Source: LMUY01 sp964242215 (GTDB taxonomy: Bacteria; Pseudomonadota; Alphaproteobacteria; Acetobacterales; Acetobacteraceae). Taken from it: DNA of 24,964 bases. Of this stretch, positions 1 to 6,955 are shown one piece after another (within the stretch, counting starts at the first letter, position 1; the number at the start of each line of letters is the position of its first letter). The notes under the pieces are model-generated. The model was not told where the DNA came from and searched no databases. It saw only the letters and a program-made list of their open reading frames with translations. A program made the translations under genes and the position numbers. The stretch lies in contig CAXTCJ010000080.1 of NCBI GenBank assembly GCA_964242215.1, positions 1-24,964 of the forward strand, given 5' to 3'.

Positions 1-1
1 G

Positions 2-808
2 CTATCGATGCGGAGACGTTCGATCGGGTGGTGGACGCTCGTTCGATGGTGTGAGGGGAGGGCTCTCCCTCCGTGGGCCTTCCAATCGCCCGAAGGGGTC
101 GATTGGAACCTTTGGCCCACTCCGCCCTCCACCCGGAAGGGGACAGTCGTCCCCTTCACCCCTATTTACCAGGTGTTCAGAGGACGACTGTCCTCTGACG
201 GGGTTCGGGGCAGAGCCCCGATCTAACTTCGCCGTCCCCAGCTTCAGCTCGCCGCAGATCGTGCGAACGATGTCGTCGGCCGAGCGGAGGCTGATTTCAT
301 CCATCGTATCCGGCGAGTCCATCCGCTCCATCAGCGCGTCGTTGAGGGTGTCGGCCCGGCTGCCATCGGCCTCGCGCTCGATGGCATCGCGGACGCCGCG
401 CTCGATCTGCCGTTTTGCCATGGCGTGTTGGTCGTCGGCCAGGGGTCGCCCGGCCCAGCCCCGATCGAGCCGCTCGGCCAGCAGCACCGTGCGCCGCACG
501 GCGCGCGACACCTCGGTGTAGGCTCCGGCCACGGCGTGGGTGCGCGCCACGACCGTCTCCCGCGCCTCCCCGGCCGCTGCCGCCGCGCGATCCGCCTCGA
601 TGGCTTCGGCGAGCGAGTTGGGCATGGGCGACACGCCATCCTCCGCTGTTGCCTGGGCGGCAGACTGGGCCAGAGCCGTTTCCGTCTCCGCCGCGAGCCC
701 GATCATGCGTGCCACGCTCATGCCGATGCCCACCAGCTCCGTCAGCGCGTCGCGAAACGCGTCGGGAGCGCGGAGGATGTCGTCGGCGCGAGGGAAAGGA
801 GAGCTCAT
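2..808 (-). CDS. Hypothetical protein, alpha-helical, 3' end in repeats
   Basis: A 268-residue reading frame of unknown function. Residues about 15-190 look like a real protein: Ala/Glu/Arg-rich, predicted mostly helical, with segments such as ELVGIGMSVARMIG, a run of acidic and basic residues, and RRTVLLAERLDRGWAGR. There is no signal peptide or transmembrane segment. From about residue 195 (GSAPNPVRG onward) composition changes to Pro/Gly/Ser/Arg-rich, and this part is encoded by the hairpin repeats at 80-221, so the last ~70 residues are probably read-through and the ancestral end was probably near 222-226. The start ATG at 806-808 lacks a visible Shine-Dalgarno sequence. It is followed upstream by an 84-bp gap and then the divergent RAYT gene. 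I do not recognise a named family; the N-terminal two thirds is credible as coding, the tail is not. Confidence 0.6.
   Translation of the reverse strand: MSSPFPRADDILRAPDAFRDALTELVGIGMSVARMIGLAAETETALAQSAAQATAEDGVSPMPNSLAEAIEADRAAAAAGEARETVVARTHAVAGAYTEVSRAVRRTVLLAERLDRGWAGRPLADDQHAMAKRQIERGVRDAIEREADGSRADTLNDALMERMDSPDTMDEISLRSADDIVRTICGELKLGTAKLDRGSAPNPVRGQSSSEHLVNRGEGDDCPLPGGGRSGPKVPIDPFGRLEGPRRESPPLTPSNERPPPDRTSPHR
80..108. repeat. Inverted repeat (hairpin) in 3' tail region
   Basis: TTCCAATCG (80-88) pairs perfectly with CGATTGGAA (100-108) around an 11-nt spacer that can itself pair CCC with GGG. It lies in the non-conserved tail of the hypothetical reading frame and could act as a transcription terminator or be part of a dispersed repeat. 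No T-tract follows in either direction. Confidence 0.5.
137..221. repeat. Cluster of three hairpin repeats (BIME-like)
   Basis: Three perfect hairpins occur in 85 bp. The first is AAGGGGAC (137-144), loop AGTC, GTCCCCTT (149-156). The second is CAGAGGAC (178-185), loop GACT, GTCCTCTG (190-197). The cores of the first two are reverse complements of each other (GGACAGTCGTCC versus GGACGACTGTCC), so they form an inverted pair like a bacterial interspersed mosaic element. The third is TCGGGGC (205-211), loop AGA, GCCCCGA (215-221). The cluster is read through in frame by the hypothetical gene on the minus strand. Confidence 0.7.
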
Positions 809-839
809 AGACTATAGGAGGACCACACGACCGGCCACC

Positions 840-853
840 GTTTCAATCGAAAC
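840..853. promoter_or_regulatory. Short inverted repeat, possible operator
   Basis: GTTTC-AATC-GAAAC is a perfect 5-bp inverted repeat with a 4-nt centre in the 84-bp gap between the divergent hypothetical gene (start 808) and the RAYT gene (start 893). Its position suits an operator acting on either gene, but no convincing promoter boxes were found around it. Confidence 0.25.
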
Positions 854-892
854 ACGCTATCGTATTAACCCTCGATCGATTATTACGAACGC

Positions 893-1484
893 ATGCCCGA
901 ATATCGGCGGCTTTTCGTTCCGGGCGCTTGCTACTTCTTCACGGTCAACTTGGCCGACAGGCGCAGCGATCGCCTCACCCGGGAGATTGCCGCCTTGCGG
1001 AGCGCCGTTGCGAGTACGCGCGCGCGGCATGCCTTCGTCATCGAGGCCTGGGTGGTGCTGCCGGATCACCTGCACGCCGTCTGGACTCTGCCGGAGGGGG
1101 ACTGTGATTTCTCCACCCGCTGGGCGTCGATCAAGCACCTGTTCTCGTGGCAGCTCCCGCCCGGCGAGGCGCGGTCCCGCTCCCGGGTCGCCAAGCGAGA
1201 GCGTGGCATTTGGCAGCGCCGGTATTGGGAGCACAAGATCCGCGACGAGGCTGATTTTCGCAGTCATGTCGATTACGTGCACTTCAACCCGGTGAAGCGC
1301 GGGTCTGGTCGCGCATCCTGGCCTGTGGCCTTACTCCACGTTCCACCGCGCCGTCGCTCGCGGCGATGCCCCCGCAGCGTGGAGCCTAGACGCCAGTCCC
1401 CCGTCCGATTTCGGCGAGCGGTCCGTCGATCCCCCGCCCCGCCCCCACCGACCCGTCGCCCTCCACCGACCCGTCGACCCGTGA
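893..1484 (+). pseudogene. RAYT (REP-associated tyrosine transposase), frameshifted
   Basis: This is a Y1/HUH single-strand transposase of the IS200/IS605-related RAYT family, which nicks REP hairpins. The HUH motif is visible as LPDHLHAVW (H59, H61) and the catalytic Tyr in HVDYVHFNPVK (Y128), after the family-typical WQRRYWEHKIRDEADF. At the GGG at 1301-1303, just after NPVKRG, the reading frame slips. As sequenced, the frame continues to 1498 with a Pro/Arg-rich nonsense tail. Removing one G gives the normal RAYT ending GLVAHPGLWPYSTFHRAVAR then GDAPAAWSLDASPSDFGE, with a stop at 1482-1484. The gene is thus either inactivated by a one-base insertion or carries a sequencing error in a G run. 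All catalytic residues lie upstream of the shift. A GTAG-REP pair lies directly downstream, as expected for a REPtron-type locus. Confidence 0.88.
1445..1476. repeat. Short tandem repeat, 18-bp period
   Basis: CCACCGACCCGTCG occurs at 1445-1458 and again at 1463-1476, followed by further GACCCGT copies near 1476-1489. It lies at the very 3' end of the RAYT frame and just before the REP pair. Probably a product of local slippage. Confidence 0.45.
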
Positions 1485-1501
1485 CCCGTGGCACGTAACC
1501 C

Positions 1502-1603
1502 GTAGGGTGGGCTGCTCGCAGCCCACCAAAGCGCCGGAACAGTGACCCAACGCGCAACGTTTCACGGTGCTGCAAGCGGTGGGCTGCAAGCAGCCCACCC
1601 TAC
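1502..1603. repeat. Paired GTAG-type REP elements (BIME)
   Basis: The left REP is GTAG (1502-1505) followed by hairpin GGTGGGCTGC (1506-1515), loop TC, GCAGCCCACC (1518-1527). The right REP is the inverse: hairpin GGTGGGCTGC (1578-1587), loop AA, GCAGCCCACC (1590-1599), then CTAC (1600-1603), the complement of GTAG. The two units face each other across 50 bp. A GTAG tetranucleotide 5' of an imperfect palindrome is the hallmark of REPs processed by RAYT transposases, and a RAYT gene ends 18 bp upstream, so this is very probably its cognate substrate. Confidence 0.85.
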
Positions 1604-1788
1604 GGCTCGCTTATGCCCAGTTGCGGGTTAGGGGTGTTTCACGCGCGAATATCATCAAAGGTGCCCATTTTCCGGTGAATTACGGTTACGTGAGTTTCGC
1701 GCAGATGGGCCAAGAGGCAAGGGGCTTGCTGCTTGGGCCGATCAACGTTGGCGGCTCGGTCTATAACGTCTGGTACTCGAAGCAATGA
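1604..1788 (+). pseudogene. Truncated gene fragment, possible 3' end of a toxin-like gene
   Basis: An open frame runs from inside the right REP to a stop at 1786-1788. The coherent part encodes GAHFPVNYGYVSFAQMG, then a short linker and LLLGPINVGGSVYNVWYSKQ; it ends in aromatic/Gly-rich residues and has no credible start codon after the REP. It therefore looks like the 3' remnant of a longer gene cut at the REP boundary. The DNA here (about 1640-1700) is visibly less GC-rich than its neighbours, which suggests foreign origin. Its stop overlaps the next start by 4 nt (ATGA), so the two were co-translated. A polymorphic-toxin C-terminus followed by an immunity gene would have this layout, but I do not recognise the domain and the function remains unknown. 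Confidence 0.4.
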
Positions 1789-2009
1789 TCACGGCCGAGG
1801 AGGCGCTTGCGCGGGCGGATGCTGCGGCCGTGACCGATGGATGGGGCCGCGTCACAGCGCCCCGTTACGAGGCGGCGAGCGCCGAGCGGGACGGGCGAGC
1901 GGTCTGGGAAGTCAGGCGACGGGAAGTCGTGATCGGACAGAGCATGGTGTTCACGATCGACGGTGAGAGCGGTGCCGTCTTGGACAGGCGGAGATCTGGG
2001 CTTCGTTGA
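1785..2009 (+). CDS. Small PepSY/immunity-like protein
   Basis: A 74-residue protein beginning MITAEEALARADAAA and ending in a WEVRRREVVIGQSMVFTIDG stretch followed by ESGAVLDRR. The pattern helix, then Trp-containing strand, then strand ending in a (V/I)D-x-x-(S/T)G-x-(V/L) turn is typical of small PepSY-like domains and of YrhB/Imm35-like immunity proteins, whose members also often begin MIT-x-EEAL. There is no signal peptide. The ATG overlaps the stop of the upstream fragment (ATGA), implying translational coupling with it. The family resemblance is by eye only. An immunity role depends on the upstream fragment being a toxin end, which is unproven. The downstream 62 bp hold no gene before the next repeat. 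Confidence 0.5.
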   Translation: MITAEEALARADAAAVTDGWGRVTAPRYEAASAERDGRAVWEVRRREVVIGQSMVFTIDGESGAVLDRRRSGLR

Positions 2010-2071
2010 TACGGGCGGGCCGCAAGGCCTAGGACGAGGGGGACACGCTGACGGGTCGAACGTGGGCCGGC

Positions 2072-2124
2072 CCCCTCCACCATGCTTCGCACGGTCCCCC
2101 TCCCCCGCAAGCGCGGGGGAGGAC
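2072..2124 (+). repeat. Partial copy of dispersed repeat B (CCCCCTCC element)
   Basis: This stretch contains CCCCCTCCACCATGC, then a hairpin CCTCCCCCGC (2099-2108), loop AAGC, GCGGGGGAGG (2113-2122). The same order of blocks is found at 15625-15758 (opposite strand) and 20297-20420. Here only the right half is present. It occupies the 203-bp gap (2010-2212) before the YhaO-like gene; I see no convincing promoter in that gap. Confidence 0.75.
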
Positions 2125-2212
2125 CTGATCCGAGTTGATCTGATCGGGTCGGCCACAAGCGCCTGGCCAACCCCCTCGCACCGACTCCACACCGGGCGTA
2201 AAACGCACCCCC

Positions 2213-3469
2213 ATGAACTTCACCTTCCTCCACGCCGCCGACCTGCACCTCGACTCGCCCCTGCGCGGCCTCGAAGCCGGGGCACCCGCCGAGCGCATCC
2301 GCGGCGCCACGCGTCAAGCGCTGGTCAACCTGGTGGACCTGGCGCTGCGGGAGAAGGTGGCGTTCGTGCTGCTCGCCGGGGATCTGTTCGATGGCGACTG
2401 GGAGGATTATCCCACCGGGCACTTCCTGGTGGGGCAGCTCGGGCGGCTCACGCGGGCGGGGATCCCGGTCTATGCCATCAGCGGCAACCATGACGCGCAA
2501 AGCGTGCTCACCCGGCAACTGCCCTGGCCCGAGCGTGCCACCCTGTTCAATACGGACGGGGCGCATAGCCTCGAGGTGCCGGGGCTGCCGGTGGTGATCC
2601 ACGGGCAGGGGTTCGCGCACCAGGCGGTGACGGACAATCTGGCGCTGGCCTACCCGGCGCCGGTGGCGGGCAAGATCAATATCGGGCTGCTGCATACCGC
2701 CGCCGAGGACACCAACCACGGCCGCTACGCCCCGTGCACGGTCGAGCAGCTCGCGGCGCACGGCTACGATTACTGGGCGCTGGGGCATGTCCATCTGCGG
2801 GGCGAGCTGAACGGGCATCCGGCGTGGGTGGTGTTCCCGGGCAATCTGCAGGGGCGCCACATCAACGAGGAGGGGGCGAAGGGCGCCACCCTGGTGCGGG
2901 TGCAGGGCGGGCGGCTGCAGCCCGAGCATCGCACGCTGGACGTGGTGCGCTGGTCGCGCGTGTTCGTGGACCTGGCGGGGGTGGAGGACCGCGACGCCCT
3001 GGCCGCCCGGCTGCGCGCCGCCGTCGTCGCCGCGGCCGAGTTGGCGGGGGACCGGCTGCTGGCGGCGCGCGTGGTGCTGCGCGGGGCGACGGCGCTGCAT
3101 GCCGAGTTGGTGCGCGACCCGGTGGCCACGCGGGAGGGCGTGCGGGCCGAGATCGCCGGGTTGGGGCTGGGCGACCAGGTCTGGGTCGAGAAGGTGGATC
3201 TGGACACGCGGCCGGCGATCGACCTCGAAACGTGGCGCGCCGGGTCGGACGCGGCGGCGACGCTGCTGCGCTCGGTGGAGTCGGAGCCGACGCCGCCGAT
3301 CGCGCAGCAGGCGCAGGAGTATGCCGCCCATATGCTGGGCCGGGTGGCGCGGTTGCGGGAGGCGTTGGGGCCGGAGCATCCGGCGGTGCGCGCCGCCGCC
3401 GGGGAGTTCCCGCCCGAGTTGGTGCGGCGCGCGCGGGACCTGGTGTTGTCGCGGCTGGTGGAGGGCTGA
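2213..3469 (+). CDS. YhaO/SbcD-like DNA repair exonuclease (metallophosphoesterase)
   Basis: A 418-residue calcineurin-like phosphoesterase of the YhaO/SbcD/Mre11 type, expected to be the two-metal nuclease subunit that partners an SMC-like ATPase in DNA end processing. The phosphoesterase motifs are all present: D10 and H12 in HAADLHLDSPL, D57 in LLAGDLFDG, N92-H93 in SGNHD, H161 in GLLHT, and H192/H194 in GHVHLRGE. The N-terminal catalytic domain covers about residues 1-250; the C-terminal ~170 residues are the capping and ATPase-interaction region. The start ATG at 2213 is at the exact family N-terminus (MNFTFLHAADLHLDSPL). No strong Shine-Dalgarno sequence is seen. The stop overlaps the ATG of the next gene by one base, so the two form an operon. 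Confidence 0.93.
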   Translation: MNFTFLHAADLHLDSPLRGLEAGAPAERIRGATRQALVNLVDLALREKVAFVLLAGDLFDGDWEDYPTGHFLVGQLGRLTRAGIPVYAISGNHDAQSVLTRQLPWPERATLFNTDGAHSLEVPGLPVVIHGQGFAHQAVTDNLALAYPAPVAGKINIGLLHTAAEDTNHGRYAPCTVEQLAAHGYDYWALGHVHLRGELNGHPAWVVFPGNLQGRHINEEGAKGATLVRVQGGRLQPEHRTLDVVRWSRVFVDLAGVEDRDALAARLRAAVVAAAELAGDRLLAARVVLRGATALHAELVRDPVATREGVRAEIAGLGLGDQVWVEKVDLDTRPAIDLETWRAGSDAAATLLRSVESEPTPPIAQQAQEYAAHMLGRVARLREALGPEHPAVRAAAGEFPPELVRRARDLVLSRLVEG

Positions 3470-6400
3470 TGCGGCTCCGTCGGCTGGGGCTGGAAGCGTA
3501 CGGGAATTTCGCCGCGACCTCGTTGGAGCTGAGCCCGGAGCCGGGGGTGATCAACATCGTGGAGGCGCCGAACGGGGCGGGGAAGTCGGTGCTGCGCCAC
3601 GCGCTGGCGGAGCTGCTGTTCGGCATCCATCCGCAGACGCCGATGGGGTTCCAGTTCGATTACAACCGGATGCGGCTGCATGCGGAGGCGGTGTTCCCGG
3701 ATGGCGAGGTGGCGAGCTTCGTGCGGCGCAAGGGGCGCGGCAACACGCTGACCGACGCGGCCGGCAAGCCGCACCCCTGGCTGCCCGACCGGCTGCCGCG
3801 GGAGAGTGAGCGCAAGCGTCTGGAGCGGCTGTTCGTGCTGGATTCGGCCCAGTTGCGCGCCGGCGGCAAGGCGCTGCTGCAGACCGATGGCGACCTGGCG
3901 GACGCGTTGCTGTCGAGTGCCGGGGAGCTCGGCTCGGCCCGTGCCCTGGCCGCCGATCTGGGCCGGCGGCGGGACGAGGCGGCCCCGACCCGGCGCAGTG
4001 CGGGGGCGGCGTTCTACAAGGCCTGCGACGAGTGGACGGCGGCCGGGTCGCGGTTGGCGGAGACGATGGTGCGGCCGCCCACCGTGGCCGAGCACGAGCG
4101 CGAGCGGGCCGAGGCAGTCGCGGCGCAGGATGCGGCCAAGACGCGCGCGGCGGAGGCGGCGGCGGTGCTGGACCGGCTGAACCGGGTGTTGCGCACTCGC
4201 CGCCATCTGGACGAATTGGATGCGGCGGCGGCGTGGCTCGCGGCCCATACCGATGCGCCGGTGCTGCCGCCGGGTCTGCCCGCGACCCTGGCGGAGGCGG
4301 TGGACACGGCCGATGCCGCCGCGCGGGACGAGGTCGCGGCGCGGGACCAGCATGCCCGGTTGGTGGCGCAGACCGAGACGGAAGTGGTGGACGAAGCCGT
4401 GCTGGCTGAGGCGGCGGGGATCGCGCGGCTGCACGCGGAAAGCCTGCGGTCGGAGGCGTCCCGCCGCGACATCCCCAAGCGCGAGGCGGAGCGGCGGGAG
4501 GCGGAGGGTGCGATCGCCCGGCTGCTGCGCGAGCTGTCGAGCCCCGCGAGTCCGGCCGATGCGGCGAGCGAGCTGCAGTCGGCCGCCGATATCGCCACGG
4601 CGCGCGAACTGGTGGGGGAGGCGCCCGAGGTTGCCTCCGCCCGCACCACCGCCGCGGCCGCGCTGCAGCAGCACCGGGCGGCGATCGCGGCGGCGGAGGA
4701 CGATCTGGCGGCGCTGCCGGCTGCCTCCGCCACCGACGCGTTGCGCGCCGCGCACGACGAGGCGGCGGCGGATGGCGACCCGGCCCGGTTGGCGCGGGAG
4801 GCGGCGGCCGCGGTGGAGGCGGCGGCGGCCAAGCTGCGGGCCGTGCTGGCCAAGGTGCCGGGATGGAGCGGCCCGGCGGAGGCGCTGGTTGCTCTGGCGG
4901 TGCCGGCGGAGGCGGCGTTGATCCGGCTGGACCGGGCGCTCACCGCGGCCCGCGCCGACGCCGAGGCCGCCGAGCGCCGCCGGGCCGAGAGCGCCGCCGC
5001 GTTGGAGGCGGCGCAGACCCGGCTGGCCGCGATCACGGGCAGCAAGCCGCTGCCGGACGAGGCGGCGTTGGCGGCGGCCCGGGCTCGGCGGGATCGGGGC
5101 TGGGCGTTGGTGTATGCCCGGCTGTCCGGGGCGGCGGATCCGGCGGAGGCAGAGTATGCCCCGGGGACGCCGCTGCCGCTCGCCTTCGCGCAGGCGATGG
5201 CCGCGGCCGACGACGTGGCCGATCGCCGGGCCGCGGAAATGGAGCGCATCGGCAAGGTCACGGAGCAGCGTGCGACCGTCGACCGCGCGGCCGCCCTGGT
5301 GAGCGAGACCGCCCTTCGCGCCGGGGAGGGGCGGGAGGCGGCTGACAAGGCCCTCACGGATTGGGCGGAGGCGCTCGGCCCGATCGGCCTGCCGCGGGCC
5401 GCCGGGCTGGCGGAGGTGCGCGGGCTGCTTGCCGGGCGGGAGGCGGTGGCGGCGGCGGATGCCGAACACCGGGCCGCCGCGCTGGCCGCATCCCGCTTGC
5501 GCGACCGTCAGGCAGCCTGGACCACCGAGCTGGCCGCTGCAATGGCGACGACGCTGGATACGCTGCCTCGGTTGCTGGCCGGTGCGCGCGCTCGGTTGGG
5601 TGCGGCCGACCGGACGGTGGCTCAGCGGCAGGAACTGACCAAGCGGCTGGCCGTCCTGCGCCGCGCCGCCACCGACGCGGCACCGGCGCTGGCGGAGGCG
5701 GACGATCGCATGGCGGGGTGGACGTCGCGCTGGAACGACGTGCTGCAGCGGCTGCATCGCCCGGCGGGGGAGCAGCCCGGCGCCACCTCCGCCGTGCTCG
5801 ACCGGTTGGTGGCGTTGCCGGCGGAGGTGCACGCCGCCGAGGTCGCGCGCGGCCGCATTACGGAGATGCGGGACCAGTTGGACGGGTTCGCCGCCGCCTG
5901 CGCTCGCATCGCCGGCCAGTTGGGCGAGCCTGGCGGTGAGCCGGACGACGTCGCGCGCCGGTTGGCGGCACGGTTGGCTGCCGCCCAGGCTGCCTCGGGC
6001 GCGCGGGACACGCTGGTGCGGCAGACGGAGGCCGCGCTGGCTGCCCGCGCCAAGGCTGGCTCGGCACGGGAGGCGGCGCAGCATCGGTTGGACGCGGCGA
6101 TCCGCGCGGCCGGGGGCACGACGCTGGAGGAAGCGCAACGCCGGGTCGCTCTGGCCCTGGAGCGGGCGGCCTATGAAGATGCCCGCGACGCCGCCCAGCT
6201 CCGCCTGCGCGAGGACGGCGACGGGCTGGACGCGGAGGCGCTGCGGGCCGAGGCCGCTACCGTGGCGCCGGCCGACATTCCGCAGGCCAAGCGCGAGGCC
6301 GACGCGGAGGCTGCCGCCGCGCAGGACGCGCTGGGCCTGGCCGCCGCGCGGATCGAGCGGGCGGAGGGCGCCTTGCGCACCCTGGCCGCGGGGCAGGAGG

Positions 6401-6939
6401 CGACCCGTGCCTCCCACGACCGGCACGCCGCCGCGGCCCAGCTGTCGCGCGTGCTGGAGGACGCGTTGGTGCAGCATTTGGCCGCCACGATGCTGGAGCA
6501 CGCCTTGGCCGCGGTGGAGGCGAGCAGCGGCATCAACCACCGCTTGGCCCGTATCGGCACCACGTTCTCCCGGCTGACGAACGGGGTGTACGACCGGTTG
6601 TCCCCCGCCGAGGAGGACAAGGACAGCACCGAGCACGGCCGCCTGATCGCGCACGAGGCCGGTGGCGGCGAGAAGCACATCGCCCGCCTGTCGGAGGGCA
6701 CGCGCGACCAGCTGTATCTGTCGCTGCGCCTGGTGGCGGTGGAGGACCACGTCGCCTCCGCCCCACCGCTGCCGTTCGTGGCCGACGACATCCTGCAGAC
6801 CTTCGACGACGCCCGCGCCCGGGCCGCGCTGGAGGCGCTGGTGGAGCTGAGCCGCCACGTGCAGGTCATCGTGCTGACGCATCACCCCCACTTGCTGCAG
6901 GTGGCGCAGGGCCTGCCGGTCTGCGCGCCGCGGCTGTGA
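3469..6939 (+). CDS. YhaN/SbcC-like AAA ATPase with long coiled coil
   Basis: An 1156-residue SMC/Rad50-type ATPase, the expected partner of the YhaO-like nuclease just upstream. The start chosen is the ATG at 3469, giving MRLRRLGLEAYGNF, because it is the family N-terminus, overlaps the YhaO stop (TGATG), and has GGAGGG at 3460-3465; the frame is open further upstream but that part is only a shadow of yhaO. Walker A is APNGAGKS (K39). Residues ~200-1040 are Ala/Glu/Arg-rich heptad-like coiled coil. The C-terminal lobe has LSEGTRDQLYLSLRL (ABC signature region), Walker B PLPFVADDI (D1106-D1107) and the switch His in VLTHHPH. No zinc-hook CxxC is evident in the coiled coil. Probable role: ATP-gated DNA end recognition and repair. 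Confidence 0.93.
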   Translation: MRLRRLGLEAYGNFAATSLELSPEPGVINIVEAPNGAGKSVLRHALAELLFGIHPQTPMGFQFDYNRMRLHAEAVFPDGEVASFVRRKGRGNTLTDAAGKPHPWLPDRLPRESERKRLERLFVLDSAQLRAGGKALLQTDGDLADALLSSAGELGSARALAADLGRRRDEAAPTRRSAGAAFYKACDEWTAAGSRLAETMVRPPTVAEHERERAEAVAAQDAAKTRAAEAAAVLDRLNRVLRTRRHLDELDAAAAWLAAHTDAPVLPPGLPATLAEAVDTADAAARDEVAARDQHARLVAQTETEVVDEAVLAEAAGIARLHAESLRSEASRRDIPKREAERREAEGAIARLLRELSSPASPADAASELQSAADIATARELVGEAPEVASARTTAAAALQQHRAAIAAAEDDLAALPAASATDALRAAHDEAAADGDPARLAREAAAAVEAAAAKLRAVLAKVPGWSGPAEALVALAVPAEAALIRLDRALTAARADAEAAERRRAESAAALEAAQTRLAAITGSKPLPDEAALAAARARRDRGWALVYARLSGAADPAEAEYAPGTPLPLAFAQAMAAADDVADRRAAEMERIGKVTEQRATVDRAAALVSETALRAGEGREAADKALTDWAEALGPIGLPRAAGLAEVRGLLAGREAVAAADAEHRAAALAASRLRDRQAAWTTELAAAMATTLDTLPRLLAGARARLGAADRTVAQRQELTKRLAVLRRAATDAAPALAEADDRMAGWTSRWNDVLQRLHRPAGEQPGATSAVLDRLVALPAEVHAAEVARGRITEMRDQLDGFAAACARIAGQLGEPGGEPDDVARRLAARLAAAQAASGARDTLVRQTEAALAARAKAGSAREAAQHRLDAAIRAAGGTTLEEAQRRVALALERAAYEDARDAAQLRLREDGDGLDAEALRAEAATVAPADIPQAKREADAEAAAAQDALGLAAARIERAEGALRTLAAGQEATRASHDRHAAAAQLSRVLEDALVQHLAATMLEHALAAVEASSGINHRLARIGTTFSRLTNGVYDRLSPAEEDKDSTEHGRLIAHEAGGGEKHIARLSEGTRDQLYLSLRLVAVEDHVASAPPLPFVADDILQTFDDARARAALEALVELSRHVQVIVLTHHPHLLQVAQGLPVCAPRL

Positions 6940-6955
6940 ACACAGGAGAACGGAT

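Noticed and set aside
137..221. CRISPR-like repeats
   Set aside because: The units are inverted hairpins of different sequence, without regular spacers, and no cas genes are nearby.
2734..3468. N-terminal extension of the YhaN-like protein upstream of 3469
   Set aside because: The extra ~245 codons overlap yhaO in another frame and are Gly/Arg-rich; the family N-terminus MRLRRLGLEAYGNF begins at 3469 with a suitable ribosome-binding site.
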